From NCBI RefSeq assembly GCF_012641405.1, contig NZ_JABAII010000011.1, positions 155,919 through 219,918 of the forward strand: a stretch of 64,000 bases of DNA. Reading direction: 5' to 3'. The notes below the pieces were generated by a model that worked only from the letters and a program-made list of their open reading frames with translations, ran no database searches and was not told the DNA's origin. Shown piece after piece: positions 16,157-25,127 of the stretch; position 1 is the stretch's first letter, and the number at the start of each line of letters is the position of its first letter. The translations under genes were made by a program, and so were the position numbers. The stretch is from Rhizobium sp. P40RR-XXII (GTDB taxonomy: Bacteria > Pseudomonadota > Alphaproteobacteria > Rhizobiales > Rhizobiaceae).

Positions 16157-19009
16157 ATGAACGATACGACTTTCCAAAACCTTCATATAAGTTCATCCAT
16201 TAAGCGACGCCGTTTCCTGCAAGGTGCGGCAGGTCTTATAGCGGTTACCGTCCTTGGGCCGCCAATGAGAGCCACCGCCAGTCAGTCATCAAGCAATTCG
16301 ACAGGCGTGCAGACACCTGTTCCCGGCGTGGCCAGTGAGCGGATCGACGGCCGCGCGAAGGTGACCGGCCAGAAGGTGTTTGCCCGGGACTTCAATTCCG
16401 CCGATATGGGATGGGCAGGGGATCAGTGGTACGCGCTCTATCTGCCGGCTCTGACGACCGAGCACAAATTCCTGAATGTGGATTTGAGTTACCTGCCTGA
16501 TGATGCAAAGCCAAAACGGGTCGTGCTCGGCAATCAGCTGAAATCAGCGGTTAGGTCTGCTCCGTTGGCTCGGTATCGTGATCTGCAGGTCGAGGCTGAG
16601 GCAATCGATCAACACAAGGGACTGACGGAGCTCTTTAAAACGCCGCTTGCCGCGTCTGTCCAGGCCTTTGCCTCAAAGGGATCCTCGTCGGTAGAATTCG
16701 ATGTCATCGTTAAGCCCGGCAACGTTCCGAATTTCCTCGGGCAGGCGGTCGCCTTGCTCATGTTCGACAAGCGGGAGACTTATCGGGCGGCAAAGCGCTA
16801 CATGCAATTCAACGACGCCAGCTTTCAGGTGTACGCGTTGGATGATGCGTCTTCACAGGGCATGGGCGCGCCGTGGTCGCCTCAAACGACCTATGTAAAA
16901 TACTTCGAGGATAGCGAAACCTTCAGCTATGCCACAGCCGATCCAACAACCTATCAGCAGAACGTTCCCACCTATCGCGACAAGATCAACCAATATCTGG
17001 CACAGAATCCGGATCTGATCCGCCAGCCTTTCACCGTGGACACGCAAGCCATGGATCCGATGTTCATGGAGCCGGAAAGTGGGCTCGCCTATTATGACAC
17101 CAAGTCTCAAAGCCTGTCTCTCGTGCTCGGGACACAGTCGCCGGACGGCGATGTCTCGAGTGCTGCATCCATGTTCAGCGGTGCGGACTCGCCCATTGTC
17201 GTCAAGGAGGTCGTACTCCACAGCTGCTACCCCGGCGGCGGCTTTGGTGGCCGTGACAGCTCGCCCTTCTCTCAACTATTGGCTTTGACCGCGGCATTCT
17301 CCGATGGAGTTCCCGTCAAGCTCGCCCATGATCGTTTCGAACAGTTTCGCTACGGCCTGAAGCGTCCCGGCGCCGCGATCAAGGGTGAGTTGGTTGCCGG
17401 ACCCGACATGAAGTTGCGCTTGGTCGAAGCGACAATGAATTTCAATGGAGGAGGGCTGCGCAACCTCTCCCCTTATGTTGCTAATCTGGCGGCGCTCTGC
17501 GTAGGTGGATCTTATGAACTGCCGATGGCAAATGTTTTCGCGCAGTCAAAGCACACTCAGGATATTACCGGCGGCTCTCAGCGCGGATTTGGTGGCCCGG
17601 AAGCCTTTCTTGCGATCGAGACGGCGCTCGACGATATCGCGGCATTCAAAGGCTGGGATCCGATCGCGTTGCGGCGCGCCAATATTACCGACACCGGGGG
17701 CCGAACCATCGTCGGCGGTCCGATCGATCAAGAACTGCGCCTCGCGGAGATACTCGATCGAGCGGAGGCTCATGCCCTCTGGGCAGACCGGGAAAAAATC
17801 AAGGCTGACTATGCCGCTCGCGGGCTGACCTACGGCACGGGCATAGCGTTGTCCATGCAGGCTTATGGCACGTCTGGCGACGGAATGGTCGCAGCTGTCC
17901 TGGTTGATCCCGACGGTAAGTTGACGGTCCAGTCCGATGCCGTCGACATGGGAAATGGTTCGGCAACGACGTTGGGCGTGGTCATCGGGCCAATTCTCGG
18001 CGCGAATGCGTCTGACGTCGACATGGGTGGCTATCTCCTGTTCGGTCAAACCGGACTGACCACCAAGAGCAATGGAAGCGATTGGAATAATCCGCACTGG
18101 ACGGCCAAAGGCGTTGGTTCCTCTTCCGCCTGTCTGACTGGCCTCCATCAGGTCCACACCGTACAGCAAACGGCGCTTGCCTTCATGCAAGCCAGTATTC
18201 TGCCCGCAGCTGCAGCAATCTGGGGGCTGCAGGATCTTGGTCTCGACGATGTCAAATGGGACAATGGGCGGTTGGCCTTTGTCAATGGTGGGACCGAGCC
18301 GATAACGTGGGCTGATCTTGCAAAACTCATCTACAGCAAGGGCCTGCCGAGGGGAGCGCTCGGGCACGCGTTCATTCAGGGAAGTTGGGTCGAGGCTGAC
18401 TTTGCAGGGCCGGGCGGCAGCATGCATTTGCAGCTCGACGGTTTGTCCTTCTATTTGCCAAACGCCAAGGATCCGACGTTTGTCGGTCGAACGAACACGA
18501 AGCCGCCACCCGCAATAGCACAGCGCTACTCCCGTTATGTTTGGGCACCTTGTGCAAACGTCATCGGGCTGACGGTGGACAAGGCCAATGGCTCGGTAAA
18601 GATCGAGAACGTCCTTTCTATCCTCAACGCCGGCAGATTGCTCGTGCCCCAGCTTGTCTCCGGACAAAGCCAGGGTGGGATCGCGATGGCGATCGGCTAT
18701 GCGTTGATGGAAGACATGCCGAACGGCATGGCGGGACCCGCTGACGGAACCTGGAACCTGAACCGCTATCACGTGCCCCGTTGGAGTGATGTGCCATTAA
18801 ACACGGCTTATGAGGCGGGCAAGCGTGCGCAGGAGCTGGTGACATTGCCGGAGAGTGCTGGCGACCGTGGTGCAGGCCGCGGCATTGCGGAGGCGGTGAT
18901 GTGCTCCGTTGCACCAGCGATTTCCAATGCCCTGCATGACGCATTGGGCCGTCGTTACACATCCCTGCCGATTACGCCGGCGAAAATTCTGGAGGGACTG
19001 CGAGCATGA
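16157..19009 (+). CDS. Xanthine dehydrogenase-family molybdopterin-binding subunit, Tat-exported
   Basis: 950 residues from ATG 16157 (ribosome-binding GAGAGG before it; the frame is open further upstream but without sense). The N-terminus has a twin-arginine signal, KRRRFLQGAAGLIAVTVL, so the folded cofactor-loaded enzyme goes to the periplasm. Molybdenum-site motifs include GGGFGGRD (about residue 359), RGFGGPEAFLAIE (about 475) and RGIAEAV near the C-terminus (Glu about 910) where the family's catalytic Glu sits. The family oxidises aldehydes or N-heterocycles; this architecture is like isoquinoline 1-oxidoreductase beta or periplasmic aldehyde dehydrogenases. Substrate unknown. Operon with the 2Fe-2S subunit and cytochrome c. 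Confidence 0.88.
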   Translation: MNDTTFQNLHISSSIKRRRFLQGAAGLIAVTVLGPPMRATASQSSSNSTGVQTPVPGVASERIDGRAKVTGQKVFARDFNSADMGWAGDQWYALYLPALTTEHKFLNVDLSYLPDDAKPKRVVLGNQLKSAVRSAPLARYRDLQVEAEAIDQHKGLTELFKTPLAASVQAFASKGSSSVEFDVIVKPGNVPNFLGQAVALLMFDKRETYRAAKRYMQFNDASFQVYALDDASSQGMGAPWSPQTTYVKYFEDSETFSYATADPTTYQQNVPTYRDKINQYLAQNPDLIRQPFTVDTQAMDPMFMEPESGLAYYDTKSQSLSLVLGTQSPDGDVSSAASMFSGADSPIVVKEVVLHSCYPGGGFGGRDSSPFSQLLALTAAFSDGVPVKLAHDRFEQFRYGLKRPGAAIKGELVAGPDMKLRLVEATMNFNGGGLRNLSPYVANLAALCVGGSYELPMANVFAQSKHTQDITGGSQRGFGGPEAFLAIETALDDIAAFKGWDPIALRRANITDTGGRTIVGGPIDQELRLAEILDRAEAHALWADREKIKADYAARGLTYGTGIALSMQAYGTSGDGMVAAVLVDPDGKLTVQSDAVDMGNGSATTLGVVIGPILGANASDVDMGGYLLFGQTGLTTKSNGSDWNNPHWTAKGVGSSSACLTGLHQVHTVQQTALAFMQASILPAAAAIWGLQDLGLDDVKWDNGRLAFVNGGTEPITWADLAKLIYSKGLPRGALGHAFIQGSWVEADFAGPGGSMHLQLDGLSFYLPNAKDPTFVGRTNTKPPPAIAQRYSRYVWAPCANVIGLTVDKANGSVKIENVLSILNAGRLLVPQLVSGQSQGGIAMAIGYALMEDMPNGMAGPADGTWNLNRYHVPRWSDVPLNTAYEAGKRAQELVTLPESAGDRGAGRGIAEAVMCSVAPAISNALHDALGRRYTSLPITPAKILEGLRA

Positions 19010-19530
19010 CGATTTCCTTCAAAGTCAACGGCATCGCTCATGAGGTGGATTCGGCTCGCGCGGACGATCGGCTGATCGACTTCCTTCACGACGATCTCGG
19101 CCTAACCGGAACCAAATTCTGCTGCGGGATAGGCATCTGTCGTGCCTGCACAGTAGCTTCCATCCACTCGCCCACCGAAGCGGCGACACCGGTCATCAGC
19201 TGCTCCACCGCACTGGCGATGGTCGATGGCACGGAGATCACCACGATCGAAGGCATCACGCCAAACGAAGGATTGCTTCCTATTCAGGAGGCATTTCTGC
19301 AGGAGTTCTCGTTTCAATGTGGCTATTGCGCTCCCGGCTTTGTCATAGCATCACAAATCTTTCTGGATGGGCTGCGGCAGCTGGGTAGTTTGCCAAGCGA
19401 TCTCGATGCGGCAATCGAACAGGCCGTCGGTTCCCATATCTGTCGCTGTACCGGCTATGTCCGTTATTACGACGCCATCCGCAAGACAGCCGAAGCGATG
19501 TTCGCAAAGGAAGGTTCGCACAATGGCTAG
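19006..19530 (+). CDS. 2Fe-2S subunit of molybdenum hydroxylase
   Basis: 174 residues. Plant-ferredoxin-type cluster ligands CCGIGICRAC (about 38-49) and a second cluster in CGYCAPG ... ICRCTGY (about 105-150), the standard two-cluster small subunit. It passes electrons from the molybdenum centre to the next acceptor. The start overlaps the large-subunit stop as ATGA, and no FAD subunit follows, which suggests electrons go to a cytochrome rather than to NAD or O2. It has no signal of its own and presumably rides out with the Tat-exported large subunit. Confidence 0.92.
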   Translation: MTISFKVNGIAHEVDSARADDRLIDFLHDDLGLTGTKFCCGIGICRACTVASIHSPTEAATPVISCSTALAMVDGTEITTIEGITPNEGLLPIQEAFLQEFSFQCGYCAPGFVIASQIFLDGLRQLGSLPSDLDAAIEQAVGSHICRCTGYVRYYDAIRKTAEAMFAKEGSHNG

Positions 19531-20512
19531 CTATCCTTTCAATCGCCAATGTCTATCCCTTCTATTGTTGTTGTCAGCCGGGCAGCTGCTGGCAGGCAAT
19601 GCGCGGGCCGATCAGGCCGACGCGGGTTCGACCAGGGAACTTTATGGTGCGGAATGCCGCAAGCAGGTGGGGGATATCCCCGAATTCTCCTGTAGCGATG
19701 GGGTTCCTGTGCCGATTACCGTCGATGGCAAGAGCGTGCCGGCAACGAAGAACATGACGTGCGATCGGCCGGCCTTGCTTCCAAATGGAGCGGAGTCTGA
19801 TGGGCAATGCGTGCCGAACTCCCGCATCCTGTCCCTATCAACGAAGACCATGCAGATCGCGGTCATGTGCCGGCAAAAGATCATTCGACCGGCGGACAAA
19901 ATGGAGTTCGATGAAATCGATATCGTGGCTCACAACCCGACAACAGGTGCTACTTGCTGGTTTCAGGCGGAAGGGAAGCCCAATCAACCCGTGAGCGGCG
20001 AGAAAGTGCCGTCTCCGACATCCCAGCCTCCAAGCGAATTTTGGAACACGCCGGAGACCACGTTCAAAGGCGGCTGTGGAAGCTGCCACGACAACGACCC
20101 ATTCATGTTCTCTCCGTTTGTGGGCCAAGTCTGGAACCATATGCCCGTGAACCCCTTCGGCCCATACTATCATGTGGATCTTACTTCCCCTCATCGGATA
20201 GGTTTCAGCAGTTGGCCAACCCAGGCCCTCAATCCGACCGACAATACGTGCCTTGGCTGTCACCGGATCGGTATCGCGGAAACGTGCCGACAACTGACGG
20301 ACGAGATGACTGGGCGTTTTCCCGAGGGGGCCGATGATTGGGCAAGTCGCTTTCCGGGCTCGCATGCAATGCCGCCGGATATCGGCATCACGCAGACCAG
20401 CTGGAATGCAATCTATAAATCCTCTGTGGATCAGATCAGATCGTGCTGCCAGAAGCCTGACCAGCCGGCATGTCGCGTAACTTCGATCCCCGCCTATCCG
20501 CCACCGAACTAA
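19523..20512 (+). CDS. Exported di-haem c-type cytochrome, electron acceptor of the hydroxylase
   Basis: 329 residues from ATG 19523, overlapping the previous gene by 8 bases. A Sec signal peptide (CLSLLLLLSAGQLLAGNARA) precedes the mature protein. Two CxxCH haem motifs, CGSCH (about residue 190) and CLGCH (about 252), plus many other cysteines. Position and export suggest it takes electrons from the 2Fe-2S subunit into the respiratory chain. It is not a standard mono-haem cytochrome c: the spacing and length are unusual, and I know no named family. Confidence 0.78.
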   Translation: MASYPFNRQCLSLLLLLSAGQLLAGNARADQADAGSTRELYGAECRKQVGDIPEFSCSDGVPVPITVDGKSVPATKNMTCDRPALLPNGAESDGQCVPNSRILSLSTKTMQIAVMCRQKIIRPADKMEFDEIDIVAHNPTTGATCWFQAEGKPNQPVSGEKVPSPTSQPPSEFWNTPETTFKGGCGSCHDNDPFMFSPFVGQVWNHMPVNPFGPYYHVDLTSPHRIGFSSWPTQALNPTDNTCLGCHRIGIAETCRQLTDEMTGRFPEGADDWASRFPGSHAMPPDIGITQTSWNAIYKSSVDQIRSCCQKPDQPACRVTSIPAYPPPN

Positions 20513-20715
20513 ATGATTGCCCGCTCCGACGGAAGAGTGAAGGGTTTGCAGCGCCGATGGCCTTTCGCATGTCGCGGCCGATTTTTTCCACCTCCTTGAC
20601 GATCTGCTTCAGGGTTTGCCGGTTCTCGTGACGAGATCGACGCTGCTGCCGAGAACTGGGTTGGAGTACATTGTACGCAATACTGTATTGCGCCGCATCA
20701 TTTTGTCGGATACGA

Positions 20716-20849
20716 ACAAGCATCCACAAGGACCCGGTGAGACCCCGGGTGGCTCTTCTGGCCGCCGATCCGCTAGACAACACAGCAACGCAACCTTACC
20801 TCCCAGGGCCGGCCCTCCGGTCGTTGCATTCAACTGTGAAATTTCTCCA
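20716..20849 (+). promoter_or_regulatory. Structured 5' leader before SulP gene, possible sul1-type RNA
   Basis: The 337-bp gap 20513-20849 lacks a gene. Near its end are a hairpin ACCCGG-N7-CCGGGT (about 20735-20753), an enclosing pair GCAACG/CGTTGC that brackets a 12-nt palindrome AGGGCCGGCCCT, all just upstream of the transporter start. Alphaproteobacterial sul1 RNAs are described as cis-regulatory structures upstream of sulfate-transporter genes, so this is a fair candidate, but I cannot match the consensus from memory. Confidence 0.4.
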
Positions 20850-22337
20850 ATGCGATCTCTTTCAAACTACCATCACGAGTGGTTCTCCAACATTCGTGCC
20901 GATATTCTTTCGGGTATTGTCGTGGCGCTGGCGCTGATTCCGGAGGCCGTCGGCTTCTCAGTGATTGCTGGTGTCGATCCTAAGGTCGGACTGTTCGCAT
21001 CTGTCGCTATTGCGTGCGTGACGGCAATTTGCGGCGGCCGGCCGGCTATGATCTCGGCGGCGACAGCATCGACCGCCGTGCTCATGGGGCCTCTCGTGCG
21101 CGATCACGGCATACAATACCTCTTTGCCGCAACCATTCTCATGGGCGTGCTGCAGATCATTGCCGGGATGCTGAAGCTCGGGCGGCTGATGCGGTTCGTG
21201 TCACGATCGGTGATGACCGGCTTCGTCAATTCGCTGGCGATCCTAATCTTCATTGCGCAGTTGCCGCAGCTGATCGGCGTGCCCGAGATCACATATCTGC
21301 TGATCGCCATTGCGCTGGCGGTGATCTATCTCTTCCCGTACGTTACCAAAGCCATCCCGTCGCCGCTGGTGGCGATCGTCGTCGTCACTTGCGTGACGCT
21401 CGGCTTCGGCATTCATGTGCATACGGTCGCCGATCTCGGCGAGATGCCGACGTCGCTGCCGCCCTTTGCGTTTCCGGCCATACCGTTAACATTCGACACG
21501 CTCAAGATCATCTTCCCCTATGCGGTGGCGCTTGCGGCCGTTGGCCTGCTGGAATCGCTTCTGACGGCGCAGATCGTGGATGACTTGACCGATACGCCGA
21601 GCAACAAGAGCCAGGAATGTGTGGGGCAGGGGGCCGGCAATATCGTCTCGGCTTTCTTCGGCGGCATGGGCGGCTGTGCGATGATCGGCCAATCGGTCAT
21701 CAACGTGACCTCAGGCGGCCGCGGGCGGCTTTCGACCTTCGTCGCCGGTGCCTTCCTGCTGGTGCTGCTACTCGTGCTCGACGATATCCTGCGCATCGTG
21801 CCGGTGGCAGCCCTCGTTGCGGTGATGATCATGGTGTCGATCGGCACATTCTCGTGGAAGTCGATCATAGATATCAAGCGGCATCCCGGCACCTCATCGG
21901 TCGTCATGCTGGCGACGGTTGCGACCGTGCTTGCCACGCAGGATCTCTCCAAGGGCGTCGTGGTGGGAGTGCTGCTGTCCGGCATCTTCTTTGCCCGTAA
22001 GGTGGCACGGCTCTTTAGCGTGAGGCGGCTTGAGGATCCCGTGAGCGGTCTTGTGACCTACAGCGTCGAAGGACAGATTTTCTTCGCCTCGGCTGAAAGC
22101 TTTATCGGTGCCTTTGAATTCGGGGATACGGCAAGGAAGGTGATCATCGATGTCAGCAAGGCGCATCTTTGGGATATCACCGCAGTCGGCGCTCTCGACA
22201 AGGTGGTTATCAAGTTCCGCCGCGCCGATGTAGATGTGCGGGTGCTTGGCTTCAACGACGCGAGCGCAGACATGGTCGACCGCTTCGCACTACATGACAA
22301 GGATGAGCGGGCCGCCGCCAGTGCTTCTCTGCACTAA
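20850..22337 (+). CDS. SulP-family anion transporter with STAS domain
   Basis: 495 residues from ATG 20850 (MRSLSNYHHEWFSNIRAD); the frame is open for 78 codons upstream but that part overlaps the structured leader. Ten or more transmembrane segments (residues 20-395), with SulP motifs ALIPEAVGFSVIAGVDPKVGL and GQGAGNIVSAFFGGMGGCAMIGQSV. A cytoplasmic STAS domain (about 400-495) contains the SVEGQIFFASAE strand and the DVSKAHLWDITAVGALD segment. SulP proteins carry sulfate, bicarbonate or other anions; the substrate cannot be told here. Monocistronic. Confidence 0.9.
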   Translation: MRSLSNYHHEWFSNIRADILSGIVVALALIPEAVGFSVIAGVDPKVGLFASVAIACVTAICGGRPAMISAATASTAVLMGPLVRDHGIQYLFAATILMGVLQIIAGMLKLGRLMRFVSRSVMTGFVNSLAILIFIAQLPQLIGVPEITYLLIAIALAVIYLFPYVTKAIPSPLVAIVVVTCVTLGFGIHVHTVADLGEMPTSLPPFAFPAIPLTFDTLKIIFPYAVALAAVGLLESLLTAQIVDDLTDTPSNKSQECVGQGAGNIVSAFFGGMGGCAMIGQSVINVTSGGRGRLSTFVAGAFLLVLLLVLDDILRIVPVAALVAVMIMVSIGTFSWKSIIDIKRHPGTSSVVMLATVATVLATQDLSKGVVVGVLLSGIFFARKVARLFSVRRLEDPVSGLVTYSVEGQIFFASAESFIGAFEFGDTARKVIIDVSKAHLWDITAVGALDKVVIKFRRADVDVRVLGFNDASADMVDRFALHDKDERAAASASLH

Positions 22338-22636
22338 TCCATCGCGATGTTGTCGGGTGCTTCATGCGGCCGGCAACATTTCCGGCCTCGCTTGGTTTTT
22401 CTGCTGGCCAAATTTTGTGTGGTCTTTTCCGCCGCATATGGAGAAGATGTGGGCAATGCGGCAAAGGCACCCACCCACGCATAACGCCTCGCGACGGACT
22501 GCCATTCAGGTGACGTTCGGGCGATTCAAGGAGAGCGTTTCGCCAACCATTTCGAGAGGCGAGGGCTCCAATAGAAACAAAAAACGTTTGGTAAATGGGT
22601 GAGCCTCCAGCGCCTCATCTAGAGCAAGGTGCGACG

Positions 22637-23488
22637 CTATCCAAGCAACCAAGCAAATGCGCGGCGCAGTTCCTGGGCGCCGTCAGCCTCGTACCAGCGC
22701 CCGTGCGCCAGGATAATACGCTCCGGATTCCACTCGATCATCTGTTCTACAGCAGTTTTGAGCCGCCTGCGGTTTCGCAGAAATGTCATTCTCATGTCTC
22801 TGGGCATGCTGCCATGCGGATCCTGCACACCGCCGAGCCATGTTAGCCAGCGCATGAGAGAGCCATTGAGCCGACAGAGTTCAAAATTTTCGATCAGGTC
22901 AGTCAGCACCAATGTACGGCTAGCACGATGGAAAAATTCGATCTCAGTCATGAAGCTGCCTTCAATGGGCAGGGTGATGAGTTCCTGATCCCAGGGGTAG
23001 CCGTTCGTCGATGACAGTGCATGTGCGGTAAAATTGATGCGCCCCTTGGACTGTTCATGGATATAGGGAGCAAGATAGATCTGCGCGCTCGGATAGGCAT
23101 CTCTCCAATCGGGGATCCACCAATAGTGAATGCGGTTCGGTCCTACGATCCAGCGCGGAGAGCCCAAAACTTCCAATTCCTTCTTTAGGTGGAGGGATAG
23201 AGCCGTTGGCGAATGAAGGAAGAGTCCATCGGCAAGCCTCATCACAGTCATTCGCGTCGGGAATGACATCTTCGGCCATGGCATGCCAAATCGAATGAGC
23301 GGACCATCCACAATCCAAACATTCTCGGCAACCGGCTTCAAGATGCCAATCGGCGGATAAGTTCCTTGGGGGCACAAGACAAAGCTCCTCCTCCTTGCGC
23401 TTAACTTCGGCAAACGGACGCGGGTATTACCCAGTTCCAGCCGCAGCGGCAGTTCGGCCGCCAAGCGCAAGAGATTGGTGATCGACAT
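22637..23488 (-). CDS. DUF4336 family protein (metallo-beta-lactamase-like)
   Basis: 283 residues. The segment PVAENVWIVDGPLIRFG, followed by PTRMTVMRLADGLFLHSP, WIVGPNRIHY and a late RIILAHGRWYEADG, is typical of DUF4336. The family resembles metallo-beta-lactamase folds with reduced metal ligands; activity unknown. The first ~45 residues are atypical, so the true start may be internal. It stands alone, convergent with the SulP gene across a 299-bp gap that shows no clear feature. Confidence 0.7.
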   Translation of the reverse strand: MSITNLLRLAAELPLRLELGNTRVRLPKLSARRRSFVLCPQGTYPPIGILKPVAENVWIVDGPLIRFGMPWPKMSFPTRMTVMRLADGLFLHSPTALSLHLKKELEVLGSPRWIVGPNRIHYWWIPDWRDAYPSAQIYLAPYIHEQSKGRINFTAHALSSTNGYPWDQELITLPIEGSFMTEIEFFHRASRTLVLTDLIENFELCRLNGSLMRWLTWLGGVQDPHGSMPRDMRMTFLRNRRRLKTAVEQMIEWNPERIILAHGRWYEADGAQELRRAFAWLLG

Positions 23489-23674
23489 GGGCGCTTCTCG
23501 GAAGGCCGTGGGCTATTGAATACCGCCAGGGCAGGTTGGATGAGCCGATACGAAGCTGTCTTGCTTGCCAAGAGTGGCGTTCGAGAAAGCAAATTGTCGT
23601 TGTTATGTGGCACGACCGAATATCCGCTAACGATTGATAAGCCCCCTCCGCATCCATCTATTGGCAATGGAAAT

Positions 23675-24025
23675 TCATTTCTCGAAACGGCTGTTCCGGG
23701 CATCCCAAAGATCGTCATTGTCGAGAATATCGAGAGCAAGGTCATCTTCATCGAGTTCGAGATCGCTGAGAACAAGAAGGTGGCTGCCGTGACGTAAGTC
23801 TCGCAAGAGAGCGCTCCTGTCGTCGTCCTCGAAAAGCAATGTCGCGAGCTTGTGCCAGAATCCGTTCTCCTCACTGGTCGCGAACGCTATGGCATCGGCT
23901 CCCGTCAGCACCTCGATCTTTGTCGGAGAGATGCCAACGGAAACCAGACGCTCAATCGCCTCGTTTGCACTGGCACGGTCATCGAAAAGCGCCGCTATTG
24001 CATTCGTCTTTTGCTTTGGCGCCAT
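23675..24025 (-). CDS. YflT/GSP17M-like small stress protein
   Basis: 116 residues from ATG 24025 (MAPKQKTN), which has AGG at a proper distance; an ATG at 24046 is less likely. The start resembles the general-stress 17M family: AIAALFDDRASANEAIERLVSVGISPTKIEVLTG, whose core is ALFDDRASANEAIERLV. The C-terminus is strongly acidic. A perfect dyad TATATCA-N5-TGATATA sits 41 bp upstream, suggesting control by the MarR-type regulator at 30.3 kb. Function unknown. Confidence 0.65.
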   Translation of the reverse strand: MAPKQKTNAIAALFDDRASANEAIERLVSVGISPTKIEVLTGADAIAFATSEENGFWHKLATLLFEDDDRSALLRDLRHGSHLLVLSDLELDEDDLALDILDNDDLWDARNSRFEK

Positions 24026-24065
24026 CGGTAGCAAACCTGTCCACACTGCGAGGTGAGAGGCAATT

Positions 24066-24084
24066 TATATCACGTCATGATATA
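24066..24084. promoter_or_regulatory. MarR-type operator candidate, site a
   Basis: TATATCACGTCATGATATA, a perfect 7-5-7 dyad, 41 bp upstream of the YflT-like gene start (minus strand). Best copy of the six found in this region. It also lies upstream of the plus-strand gene at 24359. Confidence 0.75.
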
Positions 24085-24260
24085 CTTCGTACAGATCGAT
24101 CACAATCCGCAAGGAATAAAAATCATCCGAATCCAGAACTCCAAAGCGGCTTGTCCGATAGGATGCCATGCCAGCTTTCTTCGCCGGCGACAACGCAGCG
24201 CAAGGCGAGACAATCAAGTCGCGTCGATTTCAACCGACTATCAGCGTGGCCCTTTCAATT

Positions 24261-24279
24261 TATATCATACTATGACATA
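24261..24279. promoter_or_regulatory. MarR-type operator candidate, site b
   Basis: TATATCA-TACTA-TGACATA, one mismatch from the dyad consensus, 79 bp before the GTG start of the gene at 24359. The 24026-24358 gap holds sites a and b and otherwise no gene. Confidence 0.7.
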
Positions 24280-24358
24280 TATTATGGAGAGGAGCGGAAG
24301 GAAGAGCGGTCGGTCCGGCCAGTGAAAGACGGGGCGCTTAACCACGGAGGAGTTTCTG

Positions 24359-24664
24359 GTGGAACGACTTGATGCGAGAATTGATGGTTCAATACGGCTT
24401 GATCGTGATGTGCGGTTTTACGGAATAGTCACCGGAAGTCTCACGGTCCCAAGGGGACGGACATTCGAACTTCACGGGACGATTTGCCATGATCTCATTG
24501 TCGAACCCGGCGCAATCGTCGTGGTCTATGGCATTGTCGGTGGAGTTCTGAGAAACGAGGGCGGTGATGCTCGCGTCTTCGGTTCCGTTGGATCGGTGAT
24601 GGACTCTGACGAGACGAGGCCGACGGATCTGTCGTCTCGAACCACTGCCGCGCGAACCGGATAA
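24359..24664 (+). CDS. Small beta-helix-like protein, bactofilin/polymer-forming type
   Basis: 101 residues from GTG 24359, with GGAGGA about 10 bases upstream. The sequence is a run of short beta repeats (SIRLDRDVRFYGIVTGSLTV, FELHGTICHDLIVEPGAIV, YGIVGGVLRNEGGDARVFGS), resembling the right-handed beta-helix of bactofilin or hexapeptide-like polymer-forming proteins. No signal peptide. Downstream of operator site b. Exact role unknown. Confidence 0.5.
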   Translation: MERLDARIDGSIRLDRDVRFYGIVTGSLTVPRGRTFELHGTICHDLIVEPGAIVVVYGIVGGVLRNEGGDARVFGSVGSVMDSDETRPTDLSSRTTAARTG

Positions 24665-24777
24665 GAGCTGCCCGCGCCCATGATCAGGGCGGCTGCAACT
24701 GATCAGCTCAACGACTGGCCGGCCGACGTTTGCAATCCGAACTCCTCGGATCCTTATCAACCCCTGGGTATTTGAAC

Positions 24778-25089
24778 ATGGCTGAGGTGGTGCACTTCAA
24801 ACCGATAAAAGCGCGATCCAGACGACGGCGCGTTGAGGCTGCCGGCCGTGAGGCGAACTCCCGCCTACCGGAATTGCGTAGTTCATCGAAAGTTCAGACC
24901 AATGCCAATGTCATAGGAAGCGATCCGGAAACAACGCCCTCCGTGATGGCCCTTTTAAAGACGGTCGTTGTGCCTATCGTCATTTTGCTTTGCTCAATCG
25001 CAGCTTTCGCTATCTTCGTCGCCCATGTCAGCGGGCAACCTGGCTATTCGGCAAGGAATAACGTGTCGTCTCCTTCGTTGGTCGAATAG
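24778..25089 (+). CDS. Small single-pass membrane protein
   Basis: 103 residues from ATG 24778 (MAEVVHFKPIKARSRRRRV). A basic, Arg-rich N-terminus is followed by a low-complexity linker and one transmembrane helix near the C-terminus (VVVPIVILLCSIAAFAIFVA, about 69-88). No domain recognised. It is convergent with the ClC gene. Confidence 0.5.
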   Translation: MAEVVHFKPIKARSRRRRVEAAGREANSRLPELRSSSKVQTNANVIGSDPETTPSVMALLKTVVVPIVILLCSIAAFAIFVAHVSGQPGYSARNNVSSPSLVE

Positions 25090-25127
25090 TCGGCTCAAGC
25101 CCGCACGGAAAGTCAACGATCACTGCT

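Noticed and set aside
8037..16159. Recurrent ggtgcgcgATG before three genes (8046, 11570, 16157) as a shared regulatory element
   Set aside because: Short, and explained as similar ribosome-binding context; no longer conservation around it.
17546..18772. 408-codon frame antisense to the molybdenum hydroxylase
   Set aside because: No domain, and the plus-strand gene has full motif support.
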